Source of the DNA: Sulfuriroseicoccus oceanibius
GTDB taxonomy: Bacteria > Verrucomicrobiota > Verrucomicrobiia > Verrucomicrobiales > SLCJ01
Length of the DNA: 64,000 nucleotides
NCBI RefSeq assembly: GCF_010681825.2
Contig: NZ_CP066776.1
Location: 2,108,001 to 2,172,000 of the forward strand
Reading direction: 5' to 3'
Part shown: positions 45,415 to 54,291 of the stretch, piece by piece
How positions within the stretch are numbered: position 1 is the first letter of the stretch
How the letters are laid out: every line of letters starts with the position of its first letter
The notes under the pieces: model-generated
What the model saw: only the letters and a program-made list of their open reading frames with translations
Told to the model about the DNA's origin: nothing
The model's database searches: none
Position numbers and translations under genes: made by a program

Positions 45415-46920
45415 ATGACCCGTAACGTCTTCCTCGACCCCTGCTGGCGTGAAGCCGACTTAGGGAAACCTTTGCCGGACTCAACGCACGCCTGCTCGGT
45501 GTGCCTGCCGACATGGCAGTCGAACATCGACTATGAGGAAGGCGTGGAAGCCGTGGTGGCGAAGCTGGAGGCCGGGTACCCGCGCTTTGTGATCAACCCG
45601 ATCGTGCGCGAACTGCACCAGCAGATGCTCGACATGCACGGCCATCCCGGCGAGGTGCGAGCGCTTGCGTTCTGCGACCCGTCTGCTGCGGCGCGTTGTG
45701 CTGCGTTTGTCGAGCAGGAAACCGGCCGCGATGACTTGGTGCGCATCGACGGGTGCTCTGTGTTCCTGGCGGCGGATGCCGTGGGAGCTGCAGTCTATTA
45801 TTGGCGTTACGCGGGCGACGGGATCAGCAGCCGCTCCGCTAAGGTGCTGATGGACGGGGGCGTGCTGTCGGACTACGCCGCGGACGGTGAGTCCGCGCGT
45901 GCGGAGATCCGCGAGCGGATTGCGGCGGAGTACGATGGTGTGGCGCCTGATGATGTGTATTTGTTTCCATCCGGGATGGCGGCGATTGCCGGTGCGCACC
46001 GCGTGCTGCAGTCGCTGATGCCGGGCGGGCGCTTTGTGCAGGTGGACTTTCCGTATGTTGATGCCTTGCGGGTGCAGCGTCATTTCGGAGCGCGGCTTTC
46101 CGAGTTTTTGCATATCGACCGTGACGGCGCGCCGTCGGTGGCGTTCGGTGAATGTTTCGGAAATGGCGATATTGCCGGTGTGTTTGTGGAGTGTCCTAGC
46201 AACCCGTTGCTGCGATGTGTGGATTTGGCGGAGTTGGCCCAGGAGGCCGGACGTCGCGATATCCCGGTGGTAGTGGATGATACGGTTTCGAGTTCACGCA
46301 ATGTGGATGTGATCGGTCACGCGGACATGGTGAGCACTAGTTTGACCAAATGGTGGTCGGGCAGTGGCGACGTCATGGCTGGATCGATCGTGCTCAACCC
46401 ACGCGGCAAACATTATGAGCGCCTCAAGCGAGCGATGGATGCGGCTCGCTTGCCGGAGCTGTGTGCTCCCGATGCGTTGCATCTCGCGCCGCTCACCGAG
46501 GGCTATGCCAAACGGGTGGCCGCCGCCAGCGACAACGCGAAGGCATTGGTCGAGTGGTTGCGCGACCAGCCTGAGGTGGCGCGGGTGTGGCATCCGCTCA
46601 CCGAAACGGCGAACCACTACGAAGCGATCCGTCGCGCCGATGGTGGATGGGGGGCATTGTTCTCGCTGACATTCCACGGTGGCGAGGAAAGCTCGGCGCG
46701 CTTCTTTGATGCGCTGGAGCTAAACAAGGGACCGAGTCTGGGGACGAATTTCACGCTTGTATGCCCGTATGTGCTGCTCGCGCATTATGACGAACTGGAT
46801 TGGGCCGCCGAACTCGGTGCGCCACGCGATCTGGTACGGGTATCGGTGGGCTGCGAGCCGATTGATGAGTTGATCGCGAAGTTCGAGCGCGCGTTGGCAG
46901 CGATCCATCGGGCGGCGTAG
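45415..46920 (+). CDS. Fungal-type cystathionine gamma-synthase-like PLP enzyme
   Basis: The 501-residue protein belongs to the Cys/Met metabolism PLP superfamily. Segments include YLFPSGMAAIAGAHRVLQ, FVECPSNPLLRCVDLAEL, VVVDDTVSSSRNVDV and the PLP Lys at K312 in STSLTKWWSGSGDVMAG. About 150 residues precede the core domain, longer than bacterial MetB. Overall it looks more like the fungal cystathionine gamma-synthase (Str2/Met-7) branch. It probably forms an operon with the MetB-type gene (45 bp apart). Dual enzymes could serve synthesis in both directions or different sulfur donors. Activity is inferred from superfamily only. Confidence 0.8.
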   Translation: MTRNVFLDPCWREADLGKPLPDSTHACSVCLPTWQSNIDYEEGVEAVVAKLEAGYPRFVINPIVRELHQQMLDMHGHPGEVRALAFCDPSAAARCAAFVEQETGRDDLVRIDGCSVFLAADAVGAAVYYWRYAGDGISSRSAKVLMDGGVLSDYAADGESARAEIRERIAAEYDGVAPDDVYLFPSGMAAIAGAHRVLQSLMPGGRFVQVDFPYVDALRVQRHFGARLSEFLHIDRDGAPSVAFGECFGNGDIAGVFVECPSNPLLRCVDLAELAQEAGRRDIPVVVDDTVSSSRNVDVIGHADMVSTSLTKWWSGSGDVMAGSIVLNPRGKHYERLKRAMDAARLPELCAPDALHLAPLTEGYAKRVAAASDNAKALVEWLRDQPEVARVWHPLTETANHYEAIRRADGGWGALFSLTFHGGEESSARFFDALELNKGPSLGTNFTLVCPYVLLAHYDELDWAAELGAPRDLVRVSVGCEPIDELIAKFERALAAIHRAA

Positions 46921-47281
46921 GGACTGGTTTTAAGTTGTTACGTGGTTAGGTTTTAGGGGGCGGAGTGGTCGCTGCGCTCCTTTGGTTTGGTGGCCGGACG
47001 GGAGACCGGCGGTCCGGGGGGGCGATGAGAGCTGCGGAGATACGAAGTCGTTTTGTGACTCTGTGTTTCTCGTGGCTATCAACCCCGAGCGGATCCCGGT
47101 CTGATCTGTATTGGTGACCACTCGAGCCCTTTGCGTCTTAGCGACAGCGTGGTCTTTGCGTGAGTATCTCAATGGAGCGGAGGACGGGAGACCGGCGGTC
47201 CGTCGGCATCGATGGCTAGCCGTAGTTAGTAATCTGCGGATGGAGATCAAAGCCACCGCGGGTGATGTAGACCACCCCGTG
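46921..47281. repeat. Gap with element C repeats
   Basis: No gene is supported between the convergent PLP enzyme and LysR genes. Element C (GGCCGGACGGGAGACCGGCG, then GTCC) lies at 46992-47019 and again near 47179-47201. A TGCGCTCC motif seen also at 29910 precedes the first copy. Confidence 0.7.
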
Positions 47282-48163
47282 TTAGGCGCCGCAGGCGGTG
47301 GCGAAGGCGTCTAGCAGTGGGGTGCGGTATTTGTCGCGGTGAAGGATGCTGAAGAGCGTGCGGTGTAGGTTGAGGCCGCGCACGCTGATTGCGGTCAATT
47401 GTCCGGTGGTGAGTTGGTCTGCGACGACGTGTTGTGACAGGCAACCAAGTCCCAGGTTTTGCTGAACGGCTCGCTTCACGGCTTCGCTCGATCCTAGTTC
47501 CATTCGGATGCGGACATTGGCGGCGCGCTCAGCCAATGCGCTCTCGAATACAGACCGGGTTCCCGATCCGGCTTCGCGTAAGACCCAGTCATACTCGAGT
47601 AGGTGGTCTATGGTGGGCGACCTGAACTTTGCCAGCGGGTGTTCTGGGTGGGCGATGATCACCAAGTCGTCGTCACGCCATGGTTTCAGCTCGGTGTGCG
47701 GCGTGAGAGACGTGCCTTCGACGAATCCGATATCGGCGTTGCAGGCCGCAATAGCCTGGGCGACGTCGGATGTGTTGCCGACAACTGTCTTGATTTCGAC
47801 GTTCGGGTGATCGCTGCAGAAGCGGGCTAGAATCTCGGGTAGGAGGTAATTGCCGATGGTAGAGCTTGCCGCGACGACCAGCTCTCCGTGCAGTTCCTCA
47901 TTCGAGTGGTCGAACATGTGCTCGATGTCGTAAACACGCTGCAGTAGTTCATGAGCACGGGGATAGAGAAGGCGCCCACGGTCGTTGAGTTGCAGTCCTC
48001 TGCCTGTGCGGTCGAACAATGGGCCGCCGAGTTGATCCTCAAGCTCCTTCAGCGCCATACTCAGCGCGGACTGACTCAAGGCGATGGACTTTGCGGCGTG
48101 GGTCATGTTGCCCGCTTTGACGATGGCAAGGAAGAGCTCCACTTGGCGCAAGGTGATCTGCAT
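47282..48163 (-). CDS. LysR-family transcriptional regulator next to yeiH
   Basis: The 293-residue regulator has the winged helix-turn-helix at about 1-60 (LRQVELFLAIVKAGNMTHAA, SALSMALKELEDQLGGPLFD) and a periplasmic-binding-protein-like effector domain (about 90-293). It is divergent from the yeiH-type gene, 58 bp away, as in the yeiE-yeiH pair of other bacteria, and probably controls it through the palindrome at 48174-48197. LysR regulators near YeiH are linked to sulfur compound resistance; the effector here is unknown. Confidence 0.9.
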   Translation of the reverse strand: MQITLRQVELFLAIVKAGNMTHAAKSIALSQSALSMALKELEDQLGGPLFDRTGRGLQLNDRGRLLYPRAHELLQRVYDIEHMFDHSNEELHGELVVAASSTIGNYLLPEILARFCSDHPNVEIKTVVGNTSDVAQAIAACNADIGFVEGTSLTPHTELKPWRDDDLVIIAHPEHPLAKFRSPTIDHLLEYDWVLREAGSGTRSVFESALAERAANVRIRMELGSSEAVKRAVQQNLGLGCLSQHVVADQLTTGQLTAISVRGLNLHRTLFSILHRDKYRTPLLDAFATACGA

Positions 48164-48173
48164 CGTTCAAGGT

Positions 48174-48197
48174 ATCAGTTAAACTGATTGAATCAAT
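48174..48197. promoter_or_regulatory. Probable LysR operator between the divergent genes
   Basis: Two overlapping palindromes, ATCAGTT-A-AACTGAT (48174-48188) and ATTGA-A-TCAAT (48187-48197), fill the 58-bp divergent region. The first fits the T-N11-A pattern of LysR sites. Confidence 0.65.
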
Positions 48198-48221
48198 ATG
48201 AACGATTGATTGGAGTGAATT

Positions 48222-49238
48222 GTGGGCTGGGCGTATGGCTTCACTGTGAAAATTGTCTCCTCGCTGAAATCCGTGGGGCCCGGGCTGGCGCTGGTTGTTG
48301 CGATTGCTTCTGCAGCGTGGCTGATGGCCCCTGTGGTACCGGTCTTTGACCGCGTGACGCTGGCCTTGGTGATTGGCGCAGCGGTTCGCGGTGTGTGGGG
48401 GGCGTCGGGTCGATGTGAGCTGGGGATCCGCATTGGTGAGCGGCAAATGTTGTCGGCTGCGATTGTGCTGATGGGGTGTCAGTTCGGTGCCGGTGCTATC
48501 TCTGAGATCGGGCAGGTTTTGCCTACCGTCATCGCTACGATTGGAGTGACACTGTTGGCGGCATTGCTGATCGGCAGATGGTTTGGGTTGTCGCTGCGCT
48601 TTAGTTTGTTGCTCGGTGCTGGCAATGCGATCTGCGGTGCCTCGGCGATAGCGGGCGTCGCCCCAGGATTGCATGCGGATGAACGCGAGATCGGTGTCGC
48701 GGTAGGTGTGGTGAACTTGTTGGGAACCGTGGGGATGTTGGCTGTGCCTGTGTTGGCGCTGAAATGTGGTTTCGGAGCGGAGGAGAGTGCGTGTTTGATC
48801 GGTGGTTCGCTGCAGGCCATTGGTCAGGCGGTTGCTGCTGGGTATTCATTGGGCGAGTCGGTCGGTGAGCTCTCCACGGTGGTGAAGATGTTGAGGGTTT
48901 CGTTGCTGTTGCCGGTGGCATTGTTGTTGCCGTTGGTGTTGCGGATTGGGGATAGTGGGAGTTCGGTTGGCGGGAGGAGAGTGCGGGGTTGGAGGTCGGT
49001 GCCGTGGTACTTGGTTGGGTTTGTTCTGTGTGCGGTGATGGCCTCAAGCGGCGCGGTGGATAGTGTGACTGATGTCCTCGGGAAATTTGCAAAACCGGCG
49101 CTGGTCATAGCGATGGCGGCGATCGGTCTGCGGATCGATCCTCGCGTGCTTCTTCGCCAGGCTCCACGCGCCCTGGTAGTGGGAGCGTTGGTTAATGGCG
49201 TACAGATAGCATTCTTGATTTCGATGCTGAGTTACTAG
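48222..49238 (+). CDS. YeiH/UPF0324 family membrane protein (putative sulfur oxyanion exporter)
   Basis: The 338-residue protein starts with GTG at 48222 behind a TGGAG ribosome site. It has about ten hydrophobic helices and the family segments LGIRIGERQMLSAAIVLMGC, GAGNAICGASAIAGVAP and SLQAIGQAVAAGYSLGE. YeiH-type proteins are often paired with a LysR regulator and are thought to export sulfite- or sulfonate-like compounds. That function is inferred from family links, not shown. It is divergent from the LysR gene with shared operators. Confidence 0.85.
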   Translation: MGWAYGFTVKIVSSLKSVGPGLALVVAIASAAWLMAPVVPVFDRVTLALVIGAAVRGVWGASGRCELGIRIGERQMLSAAIVLMGCQFGAGAISEIGQVLPTVIATIGVTLLAALLIGRWFGLSLRFSLLLGAGNAICGASAIAGVAPGLHADEREIGVAVGVVNLLGTVGMLAVPVLALKCGFGAEESACLIGGSLQAIGQAVAAGYSLGESVGELSTVVKMLRVSLLLPVALLLPLVLRIGDSGSSVGGRRVRGWRSVPWYLVGFVLCAVMASSGAVDSVTDVLGKFAKPALVIAMAAIGLRIDPRVLLRQAPRALVVGALVNGVQIAFLISMLSY

Positions 49239-49302
49239 AAGCGATATGATTCTATAAATGTACTTGTGGGGGTGTGTGGATATTCGTTAGATCCAACCCG
49301 CT

Positions 49303-52259
49303 ATGCGCCCCCATTTGTTTTCAGCTCTTTGTATCGGACTATGCACCGCCCCCATGATCGCTCCGGCTTTTGCGGAAGTTGCGGTTTCCGAGGTGGCAGA
49401 TGATCAGGCCGGCGCGGTTCATTTCAATGGAGCATTCGACCGGTTGCTGGAGCTGGGCGTGGTGGATACCAAAGGTGCGCAGTACGTGCGGCTGAGCTTT
49501 GAGGGGATGCCATCCGGGGTGCCGGAGCTGGTTCGTGTGCGGCAGGTGATGAGCAATGCCCGCGGCGCGACTCGCAACGGCAATGGCTGGATTGTAAAAG
49601 ACAAGGAGGGGCGAAGCTGGTTTACGCCTGATGGGGTCAACCGGGTGGAGGTGCGCGAGAAGAAGAGAGCGAACGCGCTGATGCGTGCGTTGGGCGGAGG
49701 AAGCGATGACGACAAGGAGGCCTCCGGTGTGCCTGCCAGTTGGCGCCGCGCTGCGGTGAAAAAGGATGCGCGGGCAATGGTCAAAGACATCACCAAAGCG
49801 ACCGAAGAAAACGGTATCCTGGATCCCGACCGCTTCAGCTATGACGACAGAGGTCAGAAGTTTTTAAGTCAGGTCGTGCTCGATGCCTGCTTGATGTACC
49901 GCGCGGGTTATGCGGATGAGGCGAATGAATTGGTGCACGTGGCGTTGAGTGTTTACCCTACGCCGGAGCGGGTGATCGATGGGGTGATCGATGATCTTGC
50001 TGAGGCTCGTTACGCCGAGGTTTACGAAGCTTTCCAGAAGTCCCGAGACTGGCAGGCTTATCGTGATGGTGTGCGGTCCCTGGTTGAACGGTTTCCGCGC
50101 GGCTGGCTCTGCCGTGAGGGGGCGATGGTGTTGTCCGAAAAGTTGGATGCCCGGATTTCGGGCAAACAGCGGGTGGCGCAGGATGCCTTCAATGGTCATC
50201 CATTGAGCGCTCAAACGAAGGCATTGCTGGATGGATTGCGTCAACGTGAGACGGTGATTTATCCGTCTCAGCTTTCGGGATGGTTGCTGTATCCCACCGA
50301 TCGCGACGAGTTGAAGAGCTTGGGGCGGTATGGTCAGGCGATTGCAGATGAATGGATGATCGAGCTGATCGCCTCGGGGATGGACGGCTTTCTTGGCTTG
50401 TTGGCAGCGGCTGAGAGTGATGAGTTTCTGATGGTGTCTCGCGAAGATTCGGCGCGGTCTTACTATTCTCGAAGCGACATTCTGCGGGCCGCACTCAGTC
50501 GTAGTGATGGCGAACTGGGCGATGCTTTGTTTAGCGCCATGGAGCGGCCGACGTTGATGAGCGATGTGGCGCTGGAGTTGCTCAAGGCTGCCTATCCTGA
50601 CGGCAGCGATTCGGGGATGTCCATCAGCTTCGGTGGGAGTGAAGAAATCGGAGCTGCGGAGTATTATCAGTGGTGGAAAGAGCACCGTGACCTGTCGAAG
50701 CTTGAGTTGGCTCGGGTCTATTTCTCCGACGGAGGAGGGACGCACAAGTTGGTCGCGATGAAATGGCTGGCGGAGTCCCAGAATTCCAGTGATGCCAAGT
50801 TGGTAGAGGATGCTGTGTTTGCTATGGAACTGCGCGCCGGGCTGGAGCTGGCGGCGAAGTGGGTGGATCTGCGTCGGAGCAATGCGGCGGAGTTTCTCGC
50901 GAGGTGGGAGGCGCATGTGCGTGAGCAGGTGGCAGCGGCGGATGAGGACGACTACATGATCCCATGGCAACTGCGGCAGGAGAAGGGCTTGGACGAGCAC
51001 TTCAAGTCGCTGCAGTTGTTGGTCAACGACACCACCGCCGACGAGTTGTTCGCGAAGATGCGGGCCGGTGAACTGGATGTGGAATCCGGGATCAAGCAGT
51101 TGGCCGTTCTTTTGGAGGAAAAGGAGATCGAGCAGTTGCCGGCGATCATGGACTTGGTGGCGGCGTTGGAGGATGTCGACGACCAAATGCGGGTGTTGGA
51201 CTGGATCACCGATACGGCGGTCGCGCGATCCGGAAGCTGGGGCGAGGGGCCGGAGGCTGAAGCGCTGAAGATTGGTTACCGTGCGAGGATTGCCGGTAAG
51301 CTGGATGCTTCCCGCGCGCATTGGGGGATGCTTCCCGCGCGCATTGGGAAGAACTGCTTGCCAGTGATGCGACCTCAGAGTGGGCAGAAGGTCAGTGGGG
51401 CTATGGCGATGTGCGCTCGCTCGCCGCTGCGTGTCTCGTTGCAATTTATGCGCCTGAGGTCAATCAGAAGATGTATGGGATTGCGTTCTGGCGGTCCGAG
51501 GAGGCGCTGCAGCATGAGCACATCAAGGTGGCCAGGCGGTTGCTGGCGGGTGAGTCTGTTCATGCGAACTACCAACCGGGGGCAGCTTTCGAAGGAGATG
51601 TGGCGAAAATGCGTGCCGATGTGGCCGAGCTGACAACGCCTCAGGTGTTGGAGTATATCGATGCGTTGGCGGTCGAGCAGTTGCCGGTGTGGCAGGCCTG
51701 CTTTGAAGGTTACGAGGGAGGAGCTCCGGCTGGAGTGACGGGGTTGCAGAATGTGGTGTTTGAAACTTTGGTGTTTGAAACTTATCACAGCGGTGAATTG
51801 CCTGATGGCTTCAGTGATTCAGTGGATGATATGGTACTGCGCAAGACGGTGGATCGAGAGTTGGTTGAGCAGACCGCTCGGTTCCTTCTTGAGCAACGCT
51901 CGGAAATGAAGGGCGGCGGGGCGTGGTTTTACCCCGATCGAACCAACCTGCTGCGAATATATGACCTCAACACCTTGACGTTGATAGGCAGCTCTTACCT
52001 TCGTCGACCCCAGGTCGATGCGGCGTCAGACCGTCTGCGTAAGGGGCAGGCGGAGGCGATGGTTCTGATGGTGGATCCGAGTGACGCGCAGAAAGGCTTC
52101 CGTGTGCTGTACCATCCGGCGGCGGGCGATCTTAAGCTTGATGGGATGGCCGATTCCCTTGATGCGGTGTTGGAGAACGAAGACGGTGGCGCCTCTGTAA
52201 GTCTGATTTTCCTGACCGCCGATGGGCTGAAGCAGATGGAGGCGGGAGAGGAGGAATAA
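49303..52259 (+). pseudogene. Large secreted helical protein, frameshifted by a 23-bp tandem duplication
   Basis: The first frame runs 49303-51633 (signal peptide MRPHLFSALCIGLCTAPMIA). After the 23-bp tandem repeat at 51303-51348 the true continuation is in another frame, ending at 52259. With one repeat unit removed, the gene is a single 977-residue protein reading GKLDASRAHWEELLASDATS across the junction. The protein is helix-rich with no recognised domain. It lies 115 bp before the MoxR cluster on the same strand and may belong to it. The sequence shows no other damage, so the break may be recent, reversible by recombination between repeats, or an assembly error. Confidence 0.8.
51303..51348 (+). 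repeat. Perfect 23-bp tandem duplication inside the large secreted-protein gene
   Basis: The unit at 51303-51325 (GGATGCTTCCCGCGCGCATT then GGG) is repeated exactly at 51326-51348. A net gain of 23 bp shifts the frame; one copy restores it. Confidence 0.97.
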
Positions 52260-52374
52260 GTTTCGAATCTTATTGCCTGCGATTGTTATAATAATTATCA
52301 AGCTCGTGCGGTGAGACCCTGCACAGAGAATTTGCAACCAAGAGTATCAACTCGATAACCCCAGATAGTATAAA

Positions 52375-53358
52375 GTGAGTGCTGTGATAGATCCTGCCAA
52401 AGAGTGGGAAGAGATTCAAAAGACGGTGGCGGAGATTCGCCAGCAGACGGGGCGTGTGATTGTGGGGCAGGAGCGGATTGTCGAGGAGATGCTGGTGTCG
52501 CTTTTGTGTGGCGGGCATTGTTTGATCACGGGTGTGCCTGGCTTGGCGAAGACGTTGTTGGTTTCGACTCTGGGCAAGATCCTGGGCTTGAAGTTCAACC
52601 GGATTCAGTTCACGCCGGACTTGATGCCGACGGACATTGTGGGGTCTGAGATCCTGCAAACGCAGGCGGGATCCGCTCGTGAGTTTGAGTTCGTGCCTGG
52701 TCCTGTGTTTGCCAACTTGTTGTTGGCCGATGAAATCAACCGTACACCGCCCAAGACGCAGGCCGCGCTGCTTGAGGCGATGCAGGAGAAGCAAGTGACG
52801 GTGGCGGGAACGACGCGTCGATTGGGCGAGCCGTTTATTGTGTTTGCGACGCAGAACCCGATCGAGCACGAGGGAACCTATCCCTTGCCAGAAGCCCAGC
52901 TCGACCGCTTCTTCTTCAACCTCAAGATCGATTACCCGAGCATTTACGAAGAGGAAGAGATTATCAAACGCACGACCGGCCGCGAGGTGCCGTCGGCGGA
53001 AGCGATTCTCGACAGCGAGGGCGTGCTGGCATTGCAGAAAGCGACCTTGGACGTGCCACTACCCGATCAGGTAGTGAAGTACATCCTGAGTGTGGTGCAT
53101 CGTTCCCGTCCGGGCGGCGAGATGGCCACGGAGTTTATCGATCGTTATGTCGAGTACGGTGCGGGGCCGCGTGCTTCGCAGTGTCTGGCTCGTGCGGCTC
53201 GTGCGCTCGCATTGTTGCGCGGGCGCGATGCGGCGTCGGTGGAAGAAGTGCGCGACATCGCCCTGCCTGTGCTGCGTCACCGCGTGATCCCGAACTACAA
53301 CGCGACCGGTGAGGGCGTGAAGGTCGAGGATATCATTGCCAAGTTGCTTGAGGAGTAG
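52375..53358 (+). CDS. MoxR-family AAA+ ATPase
   Basis: The 327-residue ATPase has Walker A GVPGLAKT (53-60), Walker B LLLADEIN (115-122), QAALLEAMQEKQVTVAGTTR (pore/insert region) and sensor FATQNPIEHEGTYPLPEAQL. MoxR proteins act as chaperone-like ATPases for VWA-domain proteins and metal-enzyme assembly. It heads the cluster DUF58, VWA, VWA, DUF4175-like, DUF4159 with 12 bp to the next gene. The start is GTG at 52375, with a second GTG three codons later. Confidence 0.95.
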   Translation: MSAVIDPAKEWEEIQKTVAEIRQQTGRVIVGQERIVEEMLVSLLCGGHCLITGVPGLAKTLLVSTLGKILGLKFNRIQFTPDLMPTDIVGSEILQTQAGSAREFEFVPGPVFANLLLADEINRTPPKTQAALLEAMQEKQVTVAGTTRRLGEPFIVFATQNPIEHEGTYPLPEAQLDRFFFNLKIDYPSIYEEEEIIKRTTGREVPSAEAILDSEGVLALQKATLDVPLPDQVVKYILSVVHRSRPGGEMATEFIDRYVEYGAGPRASQCLARAARALALLRGRDAASVEEVRDIALPVLRHRVIPNYNATGEGVKVEDIIAKLLEE

Positions 53359-53370
53359 ATGCGTTAGACG

Positions 53371-54249
53371 ATGCAGGACTCCCGTTACAAATTCCTTCGT
53401 CCCGAGGACGTCAAACGACTGGCTCACTACGAGTTCGGCGTGAAGGCGATGGTCGAGGGGTATCTCTCCGGCCGCCACCGCTCGAAAGAACGGGGCGCGT
53501 CGATTGAGTTCCACGAGTACCGCCAGTACGTGCCGGGCGACGACCCCGCGCTGGTGGACTGGCGGGTTTTCGCGCGCACCGACCGCCATTATCTCAAGAC
53601 CTTCGAGCAGGAAACCAACATGGAGTGCCATGTGTTTGTCGACAGCTCGGCGTCGATGGGCTTTCAGCACGACGGGCCGCTGACCAAGTTGGAGTATGCG
53701 TCGTTTTTTGCTGCTTGCCTGAGTTGGCTGGTGGCGTCGAAGAACGACCGCGTTTCCTTGCAGTTGTTTGACGATCAGATCCGCACGTTCATCGAACCAG
53801 GATCTACCCGGCGTCATCTGCACCAATTGCTGACCGCTCTGGAGCACAACCAACCGGGTAACAAGACCTCGGTGGCAGAGGCATTGCGCAAGGCGCAGCC
53901 ATTGCTCAAGCGCAAGGGGACCCTGGTGGTGGTATCCGACTTTTTCGACGAGCCGCAGGAGATTTTCGAGGCGCTCAGCCCCTATCTCCACCGTGGGTTT
54001 CGCGTGCATTTGTTCCACGTGCTCGACCCAGCCGAGCGGACGCTGCCCGATCGTGGGTTGGCGCGTTTCGTTGATTTGGAAACACGGGAGAACCTGGTCG
54101 TTCATACCGGCAGCTTGAGCGAAGCCTGGCGCGATGGGATCAACGACCACGTGGCGACGATGCGGCGGTTGGCGGTATCCCGTGCGGTGGACTACACGCT
54201 GGCAGAAACCACGGACAGCTGGTTCTCGCTGCTCGACCGATTGCGCTAA
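53371..54249 (+). CDS. DUF58 protein of the MoxR cluster
   Basis: The 292-residue protein starts 12 bp after moxR. It carries the DUF58 core FHEYRQYVPGDDPALVDWRV, followed by a VWA-like region (CHVFVDSSASMGF with DxSxS). It has no membrane helix. DUF58 proteins regularly sit between moxR and VWA genes and probably act as soluble partners of the ATPase. Next gene starts 42 bp later. Confidence 0.92.
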   Translation: MQDSRYKFLRPEDVKRLAHYEFGVKAMVEGYLSGRHRSKERGASIEFHEYRQYVPGDDPALVDWRVFARTDRHYLKTFEQETNMECHVFVDSSASMGFQHDGPLTKLEYASFFAACLSWLVASKNDRVSLQLFDDQIRTFIEPGSTRRHLHQLLTALEHNQPGNKTSVAEALRKAQPLLKRKGTLVVVSDFFDEPQEIFEALSPYLHRGFRVHLFHVLDPAERTLPDRGLARFVDLETRENLVVHTGSLSEAWRDGINDHVATMRRLAVSRAVDYTLAETTDSWFSLLDRLR

Positions 54250-54291
54250 CCCGGAAGCGCTCATTGAATCAACCTCCGACACCCCATTCTG

